Assembly (NCBI RefSeq): GCF_014642875.1
Contig: NZ_BMJC01000005.1
Coordinates: forward strand, 779,881 to 843,880
Reading direction: 5' to 3'
Length of the DNA: 64,000 nt
Origin: Puia dinghuensis
GTDB lineage: Bacteria > Bacteroidota > Bacteroidia > Chitinophagales > Chitinophagaceae
The notes under the pieces were generated by a model, which was given only the letters and a program-made list of their open reading frames with translations, was not told where the DNA came from and made no database searches. Positions within the stretch are counted from its first letter, which is position 1, and each line of letters begins with the position of its first letter. Position numbers and translations under genes: made by a program. Shown here piece by piece: positions 44,149-52,102 of the stretch.

Positions 44149-44379
44149 ATGCAAAAAGAGATCTTCCAGCGGCTGAATCGGATCGATCACCTGATCCGCA
44201 TCAAAGGTACCGGCACTCCTTCTGAATTGGCAGAAAAAATCGGGATGTCCGAACGCAGCATGTACGAGTACATTCGCCTGATGAAAGAATTTGGTGCTCC
44301 TGTTGTCTATTCGCGGTCAAGAAAAAGCTATTACTATCTCGAAGATGGGAGTTTCACTATACGCTTCCTGTCGGAATAG
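44149..44379 (+). CDS. Small helix-turn-helix protein
   Basis: 76 aa. FQRLNRIDHLIRIKGTGTPSEL then AEKIGMSERSMYEYIRLMK is a DeoR/HTH_11-type winged helix; the rest is a short beta wing (YYYLEDGSFTIRFL). There is no effector domain, so it is a stand-alone DNA-binding unit. A strong terminator follows. Confidence 0.8.
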   Translation: MQKEIFQRLNRIDHLIRIKGTGTPSELAEKIGMSERSMYEYIRLMKEFGAPVVYSRSRKSYYYLEDGSFTIRFLSE

Positions 44380-44410
44380 ACCTTACCTAGCCTACTTGCT
44401 TTTCATTCAA

Positions 44411-44442
44411 AACCCGCTGTGGAGGATTCAGCGGGTTTTTTT
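44411..44442 (+). terminator. Strong terminator after the HTH gene
   Basis: AACCCGCTG-TGGAGGATT-CAGCGGGTT at 44411-44437 followed by an uninterrupted T-run. Classic rho-independent terminator. Confidence 0.9.
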
Positions 44443-44613
44443 ATTGCTAAAAAAGTGAAGCGGAGCCACTAGTTGACATCCGCTTCGAGGTTTGGTATGG
44501 TGAAGGACACAAATGCCTTGAGGTCTTAAAAGTACAACTTTTTTGAATAAAAGCCACTATTTACAGACGAATGGACGCAGGTTTACGTTGTTGCTATAGC
44601 TAAACCCTTATCT

Positions 44614-45840
44614 ATGCGTATTATCGCATTGGCCGTTATAGTATTACCGATGATGCTGTGGTCGTGCAACGACTCCGGTGGCGTTCATGATCCGAATGTC
44701 GGCGACTTGTTGCCGTCGATTTCGTTCGTCGTCGATCCGGGAAAGGATACAGTGCTGAAGACCCCTGGCGGCGCGCTTCTCCGCATTGCTGCCGGCACTT
44801 TCGAGACCAGTACCCCCAGTGCGGTGCAACTGGAAGTGAAGGAGGCCTTCAACCCGACGGATATGTTGCGTGGGAGGCTTATACGAAGCAATAGCGACGA
44901 TCTCAGCAGTGGTGGTATCATTTATATCAACGTCGCTGCAGGGCAGTCTGTGTCGATCAATAAGCCGATCAGCGTGTCGATACCGGCGAAGGATCCGCAG
45001 CCGGGCATGATGGTTTATAAGGGGGAAGCAGCCGACAGCGACAGAGTCAACTGGACAGACCCCAGGTCGCTGGAAGGCAGTTCGGCTGCGGCCGCAGCGG
45101 ATGATGCCGGCAAGACACTTTTCGAGAGTCGTTGCGCATCCTGTCATGGGTTAAGGAACGAAGTTGCTGCGCCGCCGATGGCCTGGATCACGCGGCGCCG
45201 GGACAGACAGTGGTTGTATTCTTTTACCCGCAACAATGCGACCCTGCTGTGGCGCGGGGATGCCTACAGCTGTTATCTCTTTAATCGCTATAAGGCGCCC
45301 ATGCCGCTCTTTAAGGATCTTAGCGACACCGATCTCGCCAGCCTTTATCATTACGTGGATCGTGCCAGCAGGGGTATAGACAGCAATTCAGTTGTCGACC
45401 ACCGCCGCGCCTTCGACAGTTGTGTCCACAACGACCCCACCTGCGCCGGCACAGCCGATAGGGCACAGGCTTCCGCCCCTTCCGCTTCACAAGACCCGGG
45501 GGAGGGCGCCTCCGCGTCCCAGGGCGATGCCGCCGCGTATTATACTTTTAGTATCGATAAACACGGGTGGTACAATGTCGCTCGCAAGGGGGGTGAATCC
45601 GCCAGGGCCGGCGCCAGCACCAGGCCCGACGCCGACGCCGCGACCAACACGACCGCCAAGTCCGACGCCGCTGCCTCTTCCTCCACCAGCGCGTCCGCGT
45701 CTTCCGGGAACGACGCCACGACCGCCGACCCGGTGAAGCAGGCCGACGCTTCCCTGCAGGCCTGCCCCTGCTGGTGCAACGAAGCCGCCTACCGCCGCGC
45801 CGACAGCCTCGGGCGCGACAGGTCCGGTGGCCGGCGATGA
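44614..45840 (+). CDS. Cytochrome c domain lipoprotein with low-complexity tail
   Basis: 408 aa. Lipoprotein signal with lipobox ending MLWSC. Residues 30-140 form a beta domain (LPSISFVVDPGKDTVLKTPG). Residues 165-255 are a c-type cytochrome with haem motif CASCH and a likely Met ligand in RYKAPMPLFKDLSDTDLASL. The tail (270-385) is Ala/Ser/Asp/Thr-rich and probably disordered, then ends with a Cys-rich CPCWCNEAAYRR. A surface or periplasmic electron carrier; partners unknown. Confidence 0.78.
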   Translation: MRIIALAVIVLPMMLWSCNDSGGVHDPNVGDLLPSISFVVDPGKDTVLKTPGGALLRIAAGTFETSTPSAVQLEVKEAFNPTDMLRGRLIRSNSDDLSSGGIIYINVAAGQSVSINKPISVSIPAKDPQPGMMVYKGEAADSDRVNWTDPRSLEGSSAAAAADDAGKTLFESRCASCHGLRNEVAAPPMAWITRRRDRQWLYSFTRNNATLLWRGDAYSCYLFNRYKAPMPLFKDLSDTDLASLYHYVDRASRGIDSNSVVDHRRAFDSCVHNDPTCAGTADRAQASAPSASQDPGEGASASQGDAAAYYTFSIDKHGWYNVARKGGESARAGASTRPDADAATNTTAKSDAAASSSTSASASSGNDATTADPVKQADASLQACPCWCNEAAYRRADSLGRDRSGGRR

Positions 45841-45852
45841 TCCCCCACGAGG

Positions 45853-46320
45853 TCACTGTTCTTCGCTCTGTCTTCGGAAACCGATCCGTCGGCTTTCCGA
45901 CTGTTCAGCAGGCATTATTAATTGCCTGAGATGATCAAAAACAACCTGTATATCCGCCGTATTCTGCAAGGTCTGCCTTTCCAACTGTTCGAGCTTTAAT
46001 AAGATCTCCTGATTCGTGAGCAACATCTCCCTCATCTTCGTAAAGATGCGTACAATCTGAATATTAACTTCAATAGCCCTTTCGCTATTTAGTACGCATG
46101 CAAGCATTATCGCTCCATATTCTGTGAAAACATAAGGCAATTGTGCCGAGTACTTCAGGGTTTCAAGCTGGTCGCATTTTGCGACCACCTCCTCCTTCTC
46201 TTCCGCCGTCAGTTGATACATAAAATCAGTCGGAAAGCGCTTTAAGTTGCGTTTGACCTGTTCGTTCAGCCTTTTCGTAGACACGCCATACAGTTGAGCT
46301 AAGTCTCTGTCTATCATCAC
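45853..46320 (-). CDS. ORF6N-domain protein with interrupted 5' end
   Basis: 155 aa from an in-frame GTG. ORF6N/KilA-N type DNA-binding domain: MIDRDLAQLYGVSTKRLNEQV, RFPTDFMYQLTAEE, YVFTEYGAIMLACVL, then a coiled-coil end. Family members start about 15 residues earlier. Reading upstream in frame gives KIYEIRG-like sequence (IYATLRGKK) preceded by a TAA at 46348-46350, and then MSKA from an ATG at 46360-46362. So the natural gene seems to be 46362 to 45853 with a nonsense codon at position 5. A shortened protein from GTG/ATG may still be made. Confidence 0.78.
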   Translation of the reverse strand: MMIDRDLAQLYGVSTKRLNEQVKRNLKRFPTDFMYQLTAEEKEEVVAKCDQLETLKYSAQLPYVFTEYGAIMLACVLNSERAIEVNIQIVRIFTKMREMLLTNQEILLKLEQLERQTLQNTADIQVVFDHLRQLIMPAEQSESRRIGFRRQSEEQ

Positions 46321-46366
46321 CTTCTTTCCTCTAAGCGTCGCATAAATTTACGCCTTTGACATTGGA

Positions 46367-46387
46367 TATACTAATTTATTTAGTATA
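46367..46387. promoter_or_regulatory. Inverted repeat upstream of the ORF6N gene
   Basis: TATACTAA-TTTAT-TTAGTATA, an 8-bp perfect dyad, 5 bases upstream of the natural ATG at 46362. Built from the same ACTAA/TTAGT half-sites as the DUF6934 cassette operators. Confidence 0.6.
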
Positions 46388-46494
46388 CACTGACGCCAGG
46401 TTTGATCCGTTTGGAGACCACTCTATTTTCACGTAGAACGCTATCCACTGCAACGGGCATCATCACGCCTGAGAATATGGAAGATTTCGTACTG

Positions 46495-47418
46495 TTAAGG
46501 TAACACTATAGCATCCAGGATATTGCTTTCATTTCTCCTGTCTTCAAAGACTGTTTCCAGATTGACGCCGTCCCTGGTCCTGTAAATGTTGAATCGTCCC
46601 GAACAATACAAGTAATCGCCGACAACACTAAACCACGTAAAATCCCTCTCGGGAAAATGCTTTAACCAAACATTTTTAGCCCCGGATTGAACATGGTATG
46701 CGATCACCTGTCCAAAATCATTTCTCTTGACATGCTTATAATATAACAAAGTGCTTGCGTCCTTCCAATACGCGGAATTATCCTCGTCGTCATTACCAAA
46801 CAATTCATCCCGTTTCGGAGCGGCACTATCGATCACCGTTGCCTGCCCCTTCAAACGGTCGTACAACACCAATCTGAATCTCGGGTTTTTTTCCACATCC
46901 CGGGTGTCGATAAAAGAAACCCATCGCTCATCGGGCGAAACGGTCAGATTGGTAACATTATAGCCGCGCGGGAGGCGGAGAGGCTCTTTTACGAGTGTCC
47001 GCAAATTAATGCGGCAAAATTGAAGGCCCGGGGAAAATCGGTTGTCGTCAATGCCTTCCTCCCGGGAAGGGTTATACAGGACGTAAACGAAGTCGCCCCG
47101 CACGAAGAATTCCAAAATAAAATACAAATGGGCATATAGTAGTCTGCTTTCATTCTGGCTATCCAGACTGCAGGCATAAATGTTCTCTCCATTTGTCCAA
47201 TACAACTTGGATCCATCCGCAATTCCCCATCTCTGCAGGTGGTGAAATTGGCTCTTGTCGGTTGGCGCATAAGACCCGATATATCTTGATATCTGGCCGT
47301 CCTTTGTTCTTACAAAGGAAAAATAACCGGCACTATCCGTCTTCCGGATGACGATTTGCTGGGCGGAGACAACGCCGACCGCGCCCAACAAAAGGACAAT
47401 AATAAATACTAGTTTCAC
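46495..47418 (-). CDS. Secreted beta-propeller-like protein, last gene of the RHS operon
   Basis: 307 aa, GTG start 7 bases after the RHS stop codon; signal peptide (MKLVFIIVLLLGAVGVVSAQ). The mature part has repeated blade-like segments with SPDERWVSFIDTRD and KLYWTNGENIYACSLDS, resembling TolB/WD40-type propellers. Its position right after the variable toxin-like tail of the RHS protein is where an immunity protein is usually encoded, so a periplasmic immunity or accessory role is possible (inference). Confidence 0.7.
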   Translation of the reverse strand: MKLVFIIVLLLGAVGVVSAQQIVIRKTDSAGYFSFVRTKDGQISRYIGSYAPTDKSQFHHLQRWGIADGSKLYWTNGENIYACSLDSQNESRLLYAHLYFILEFFVRGDFVYVLYNPSREEGIDDNRFSPGLQFCRINLRTLVKEPLRLPRGYNVTNLTVSPDERWVSFIDTRDVEKNPRFRLVLYDRLKGQATVIDSAAPKRDELFGNDDEDNSAYWKDASTLLYYKHVKRNDFGQVIAYHVQSGAKNVWLKHFPERDFTWFSVVGDYLYCSGRFNIYRTRDGVNLETVFEDRRNESNILDAIVLP

Positions 47419-47425
47419 AACTTTG

Positions 47426-50400
47426 TCATTTAAGCATATAATATGTCTTGGGATTATCCATTTCATGTGGCGGACCAAAATCAAGGATCGAGGTCTTGAA
47501 GAGATTCATATATGCTTTAAAAACCATCATTTCTACCACCTTGGCCATGAGAAGCTTAGTCGTCAGCTTCGTCCGATCTATCTGCACCTTGAAATTTTGG
47601 ACTCCATGCATCACCTTGTTGAAATCAGCCCACTGGTCGGGATTGATCAACAGGCATCCTTTGGAAATAGCGACCATTTGCCCTTTACTGTTCTTTTTCA
47701 CTCCGGCAAAACCATCGAGGTTACTCCTGTGTATATAAACTCCGTCTACATAAGTCTTTCCGGTGTAAGGATCATACCCATTCATGGCCGGAACACCGCG
47801 TGTATCATTCACGGCCCAATTAGACGCCAAAGGACCGGTTTTTCCCGGATCGCGGTAATTGGCATCATACATGCCATCGGCCACTACGCCGTAATGGTCA
47901 GGGTCCGAACTCATGGTATATCCACTGTAATGGTGGACGTCATTTGCCCCGTCGGGTCCATATACCGTCACTTCGGCAGCGACTGCACCCCAGGTGTTGA
48001 ACTTCCCGTTAGCATCCAGTTTTTCGGCTTTTGATCCATCGAATTCCACAACGGCCGTGACGCCCTGCAGTATCACGTCATTCCCATCGGCATCTTTTAC
48101 CCCGGTATTATATTGATTACCATCGTGCCAATGCCAGGTCGCATCGGCATCTTGATCGCCCGGGTCTTTGTAATAGAACCAGTCCTTCCCATTAGGGTCC
48201 ACCAGCAGCATCGGGTTACTGCCCACATAAAGATAAGGGGAGAACTGACTGTAATCGGCAGCATGCGGATCGATCACATTCCATCTGCCGATTTGCGGCT
48301 CATACATCCGGGCTCCATAGTCGTATTCTTCCAACCCACTTCCATCACTAAACTCCTGGTTCTGCAGCTCCTTCCCATTATACCTATACCTGTTCTGCGC
48401 ATACTTGGTTTTCACGGCCTTGCTGCTGATGCCCGCCATCGTCAGCCCAAATGGGTAATAATGCGTCTCTTCCAGCAAAGGCCCGTGTTCATGCGTCACC
48501 TGAAAGTTATCGAAATATACGAGGTTATTGCTCTCGTTGCTGAGATAAATATACACATACCCATTCCTGGGCGCCACCTTGGCAGTGGCCCCTATCCGCG
48601 TGACGGTCTGACCGCTGCCTTCAGTTGTCAGCTCGACCAGCTCGCTGTTCTGCTGGACGAACTTAAACTGATCGTCGAAGAACAGGATATTCAGATAGGC
48701 CTTGGGGTTGAGGTCGGTGCTGCTGCTGGTCTCCGGCGTAAAGAACCCGCTAAAGATCGGATCGGCATTCAGGTTGCCATTGATGGTGGCGGCACTGCCA
48801 TGTAAGGGAGCGGGCGCCAGCGAACCGTTCAGCAGGGTGAGCAGGCTCGACAACACGGAGTTGAGTCCGTTGGCGCCGCTGTTATCGGTGGTGGCGGTGG
48901 GGATATAATAGTCCACCTTTATATCCAGCAGGTCGCCGGCCATCACCTTGTCCAGCTTGCCCGCCCCGACCGGCTGGGTGGTCTTGCTCAGCACCTGCGC
49001 CTGGTTGCCATTGGTGTTGCTGGTGAAAAAGGCGCCGGGCCTTGCCGTCCGCTGCACATCCACATTATTATAATAGATCTCTTCGGTGCTGACATTGGCA
49101 TCCTCGAAGTCCACGACGGGATATTGGTCCTGGGCCAGCTCGTCGGTGAGCACCACCCGCACATCGCCCAGGTGGTCTTTGACAAAATAGTCATACACAA
49201 AGTTGCCCGTACCTCCGCCCGGAGGGATGACATACCGGGTCCGGCCTTCATCGTGGCCGAAGAACTGTAATACATCGGCGTAGGCCGGCTGGGTCGGGTC
49301 ACCGGTCTTAGTCTCGTATACGAATTCACCTATATACCGGGTCGTGGTGGTGATGGTGCTGCCTGCCACGCTCTTGTCCACGACGATCTTGTCCAACTTG
49401 TTCCCCACCGCATCATAGGTATAGCTGATGGTCCCCTTGTTATTGCCCTGAGCATCCTGGAAAGGCACCTGGGCAGGCAGGTTCTGGTAGTTGTAGCTGA
49501 TAGCGCCGCCCGAGGTCTGGTCCAGCCCCGTGGCGCCGGTGATGCGTTTGTTCAAGTCGGTGATCATGTTGCCGTTGAGATCATAGCCGTAGCCCGTCGA
49601 CTGGATATTGTTATCGGTAAAATCCCCTAAATGGTAATTTGCACTAATGCCATCGCTCACCGTCTGCAGCTTATTGCTGTTGGTGAAATACGAATAGGCG
49701 AGGTTATCTATCTGGTGACTGCCGTCGAGGGCAAGTCCCCATTGCTGCATCTGCACGATATTGCCATTGGCGTCATAGGCCTTGGTCGGATCGAGCCCGT
49801 CCCCCATATAGGCATCGAAATTGATGGCCGCGTTATCCGAATAGAGGCTGCCGTCATACTGCGCAAAATCCCCGCTCATCAGCCGGTTGGCATCGTCATA
49901 GGTGAAGCCGTACGACCGGCTTTCGCCACCGCCCTTGCTGCGCCATTTCACCCCCGCGATATTGCCGTTGAGCTGGTTGCTATTAAAGCCCCAGTCATAG
50001 TTCAGCTCCATGCCGAACCAATGGGCATCGGTGCCTCCCGGTGTACTGTAGTCCTTGTTGATCCCCTGCAGCCAGCCCCGCACATTGTAGGTGTAGCCCA
50101 GCGTCTCTAAGGGAGTAGCGGTATAGGTTCCGTCCGATGCCCTCGTTTGGCCCAGCCGCTTGGACACCAGGCGTCCCAGCTCGTCATACTGATTATTGGC
50201 GATCAGCACCTGCTTCGTATTGTCATCATTGATCATCTTGTGGGTTTGCAGCAGCCGGCCTGCATGGTCATATAAGTGGGTGGTCTTCACCGTGGTCTCG
50301 GCTGGCGTGCCGCCGGGATTGTTGAGGTCGAGATAGCTGCACAAAACCTTGCCCGTAAAATCGTAAAGCTGAGTAGTAATGTCGTTACCCCCCTTTTCAT

Positions 50401-52090
50401 TGTCTGCCTGTGTCTGGATCACCCGGCCTTTGTCATCATAAAAATCCACCGTCGCCAGGAAGCTCCCGGCTGCCAGGTTATTGGGGTCGCTGATGATCCG
50501 GACCTTAACCCCCGTCACCATCCCGGTCGTCCAGGTAGAGGCGGCGGTGGGCGGGGTCTCCGCATGCAGGTTGGTGCCCGCATCCAGCTTGCTGTTATAG
50601 CCGCTGTTGAAGGTTTTGGTGGTCCAGCTGTAGTCGTCGTAATAGGTGTGGGTGAGCGACACAAAGGTCGCTCCGGCCGGGATGGGGTCTTTATCGACAG
50701 ATCGGCCCTCGACAATATGCACCGGCTCACCGGCCCCATTGACGATAGTGGCGCTGAAAGGGCCCCCGCTTGGTGTGGAAAACCCGGGCGCCAAGGTGAT
50801 GCTGTGCAAGGCCTGGTAGTTGCCGGTGGTATTGGGACTGGCCAGCGGCGGCAGGTCCCACTGTAAGCCCGAAGGTTGCGCCGGCGTAACGGTAGCGGTG
50901 GTCACCGCCTGCTGGAAGGACGCCGGGTCGCTGCCGTAGGTGGTTATTCCCGTGATGATGGGCCGGTCGAGGGGATCATACAAGGAGGTCATCCACTGGC
51001 CCTTTGTGCGTAGATTACCGTCCTGGGTGAAAACCAGCCGGTCGCGCGTGTCATAGATGAGATACTCCCATCCTGTACCAGGCGTCTTTTTGGCGATGAG
51101 CCGGCGGCGGCTATCAAACTCATAGCGAAAGCACAGCTCATTGAGGATACCGGTGGCGCCGGAGAGTGACCAGCTACCCTCGAGGGCCTGCACGGCTTTG
51201 GGCGGGATGATGAAGCGCAGCTGGTTCAGATCATCATAGATATAATAGGTGCACAGGAACCCGGCATCACCGCTATAGTCGGATGCGATCGTCCCCGCCT
51301 GCACTTTTTTCAAGATCGTTCTTCCCAGCATATCCACGTAATCCACCTTGACATGACCCGCCTCATCGATCGTTATATTCTTATGCAACACCCCGGCGCC
51401 ATAGGCCCCGGCGGAAACCGGAATGTTCGTCGTGACATCATTGTTGGAGTATGTCAGGGCATTACTGCTGATGTTCCACTTTTGCACTCCGTCGGCCGCC
51501 GTATTCTCCAGGTATTGCTGTCCGATGCCGACCCCGTTGCCTGCCCAGCTATTGCCAGGCGACATCGATAGTACCGGCCGGCTTAAGGGCGAGGACTCGA
51601 AATTGATATTGCTGTAGAACACCCCCTCGGCCGGAGCAGTATACTGAGCGGAAAGATAGGCCTTCTGTTCGTCGAAAGGGTCGACCCGGAAATTGCCGTC
51701 CGTCGCACCCGACACATAGGCCAGATACTTGTAGGCTTCGCGGCCCATCGCATCGTATTCCATCGGGGTCACCAGGTCTATCCCTGCCGGGGTTACCTGC
51801 CGGCTGACGGTTTGCGCCGGCCTGCCCAGGCCATCGAGATACTGGTTGTTCTCCTTTACATGGAGATAACCGGCGGCCAGCAGGTCGACCGTATTCTGAT
51901 AGGGTCCCATCGCATCCAGGGTGCTGATGGAATTTGCAGACGCGCTGCTGCCATAGGTGCCCGGGGTATGCACGTTCGAAGCCCCCGGGATCGTAGAGGC
52001 GGCGTTGGGCTTATTCGACTGTCCCAGGACCGTTGCCGTCCCCGCGAATAACCCTACCGTTAGCAGGAAAAATAAAGCGATAGATCGCAT
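47426..52090 (-). CDS. RHS repeat protein with variable C-terminal tail
   Basis: 1554 aa, secreted (MRSIALFFLLTVGLFAGTATV). The N-terminal region (to about 300) is the Bacteroidota DUF6443-type domain; then many YD/RHS repeats (YDxxGR and LTYxYDAxGN-like units). The core ends at about 1300 in RMYEPQIGRWNVIDPHA...PYLYVGSNPMLLVDPNGKD. The last 252 residues (coded at 47426-48181) differ in style: YIHRS with H1454, then AISKGCLLI with C1479, an H...SxGC pattern like L,D-transpeptidase/YkuD active sites. This layout is typical of polymorphic toxins, where the RHS shell encapsulates a tail effector. Confidence 0.88.
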   Translation of the reverse strand: MRSIALFFLLTVGLFAGTATVLGQSNKPNAASTIPGASNVHTPGTYGSSASANSISTLDAMGPYQNTVDLLAAGYLHVKENNQYLDGLGRPAQTVSRQVTPAGIDLVTPMEYDAMGREAYKYLAYVSGATDGNFRVDPFDEQKAYLSAQYTAPAEGVFYSNINFESSPLSRPVLSMSPGNSWAGNGVGIGQQYLENTAADGVQKWNISSNALTYSNNDVTTNIPVSAGAYGAGVLHKNITIDEAGHVKVDYVDMLGRTILKKVQAGTIASDYSGDAGFLCTYYIYDDLNQLRFIIPPKAVQALEGSWSLSGATGILNELCFRYEFDSRRRLIAKKTPGTGWEYLIYDTRDRLVFTQDGNLRTKGQWMTSLYDPLDRPIITGITTYGSDPASFQQAVTTATVTPAQPSGLQWDLPPLASPNTTGNYQALHSITLAPGFSTPSGGPFSATIVNGAGEPVHIVEGRSVDKDPIPAGATFVSLTHTYYDDYSWTTKTFNSGYNSKLDAGTNLHAETPPTAASTWTTGMVTGVKVRIISDPNNLAAGSFLATVDFYDDKGRVIQTQADNEKGGNDITTQLYDFTGKVLCSYLDLNNPGGTPAETTVKTTHLYDHAGRLLQTHKMINDDNTKQVLIANNQYDELGRLVSKRLGQTRASDGTYTATPLETLGYTYNVRGWLQGINKDYSTPGGTDAHWFGMELNYDWGFNSNQLNGNIAGVKWRSKGGGESRSYGFTYDDANRLMSGDFAQYDGSLYSDNAAINFDAYMGDGLDPTKAYDANGNIVQMQQWGLALDGSHQIDNLAYSYFTNSNKLQTVSDGISANYHLGDFTDNNIQSTGYGYDLNGNMITDLNKRITGATGLDQTSGGAISYNYQNLPAQVPFQDAQGNNKGTISYTYDAVGNKLDKIVVDKSVAGSTITTTTRYIGEFVYETKTGDPTQPAYADVLQFFGHDEGRTRYVIPPGGGTGNFVYDYFVKDHLGDVRVVLTDELAQDQYPVVDFEDANVSTEEIYYNNVDVQRTARPGAFFTSNTNGNQAQVLSKTTQPVGAGKLDKVMAGDLLDIKVDYYIPTATTDNSGANGLNSVLSSLLTLLNGSLAPAPLHGSAATINGNLNADPIFSGFFTPETSSSTDLNPKAYLNILFFDDQFKFVQQNSELVELTTEGSGQTVTRIGATAKVAPRNGYVYIYLSNESNNLVYFDNFQVTHEHGPLLEETHYYPFGLTMAGISSKAVKTKYAQNRYRYNGKELQNQEFSDGSGLEEYDYGARMYEPQIGRWNVIDPHAADYSQFSPYLYVGSNPMLLVDPNGKDWFYYKDPGDQDADATWHWHDGNQYNTGVKDADGNDVILQGVTAVVEFDGSKAEKLDANGKFNTWGAVAAEVTVYGPDGANDVHHYSGYTMSSDPDHYGVVADGMYDANYRDPGKTGPLASNWAVNDTRGVPAMNGYDPYTGKTYVDGVYIHRSNLDGFAGVKKNSKGQMVAISKGCLLINPDQWADFNKVMHGVQNFKVQIDRTKLTTKLLMAKVVEMMVFKAYMNLFKTSILDFGPPHEMDNPKTYYMLK

Positions 52091-52102
52091 AGCAATTATT
52101 TT

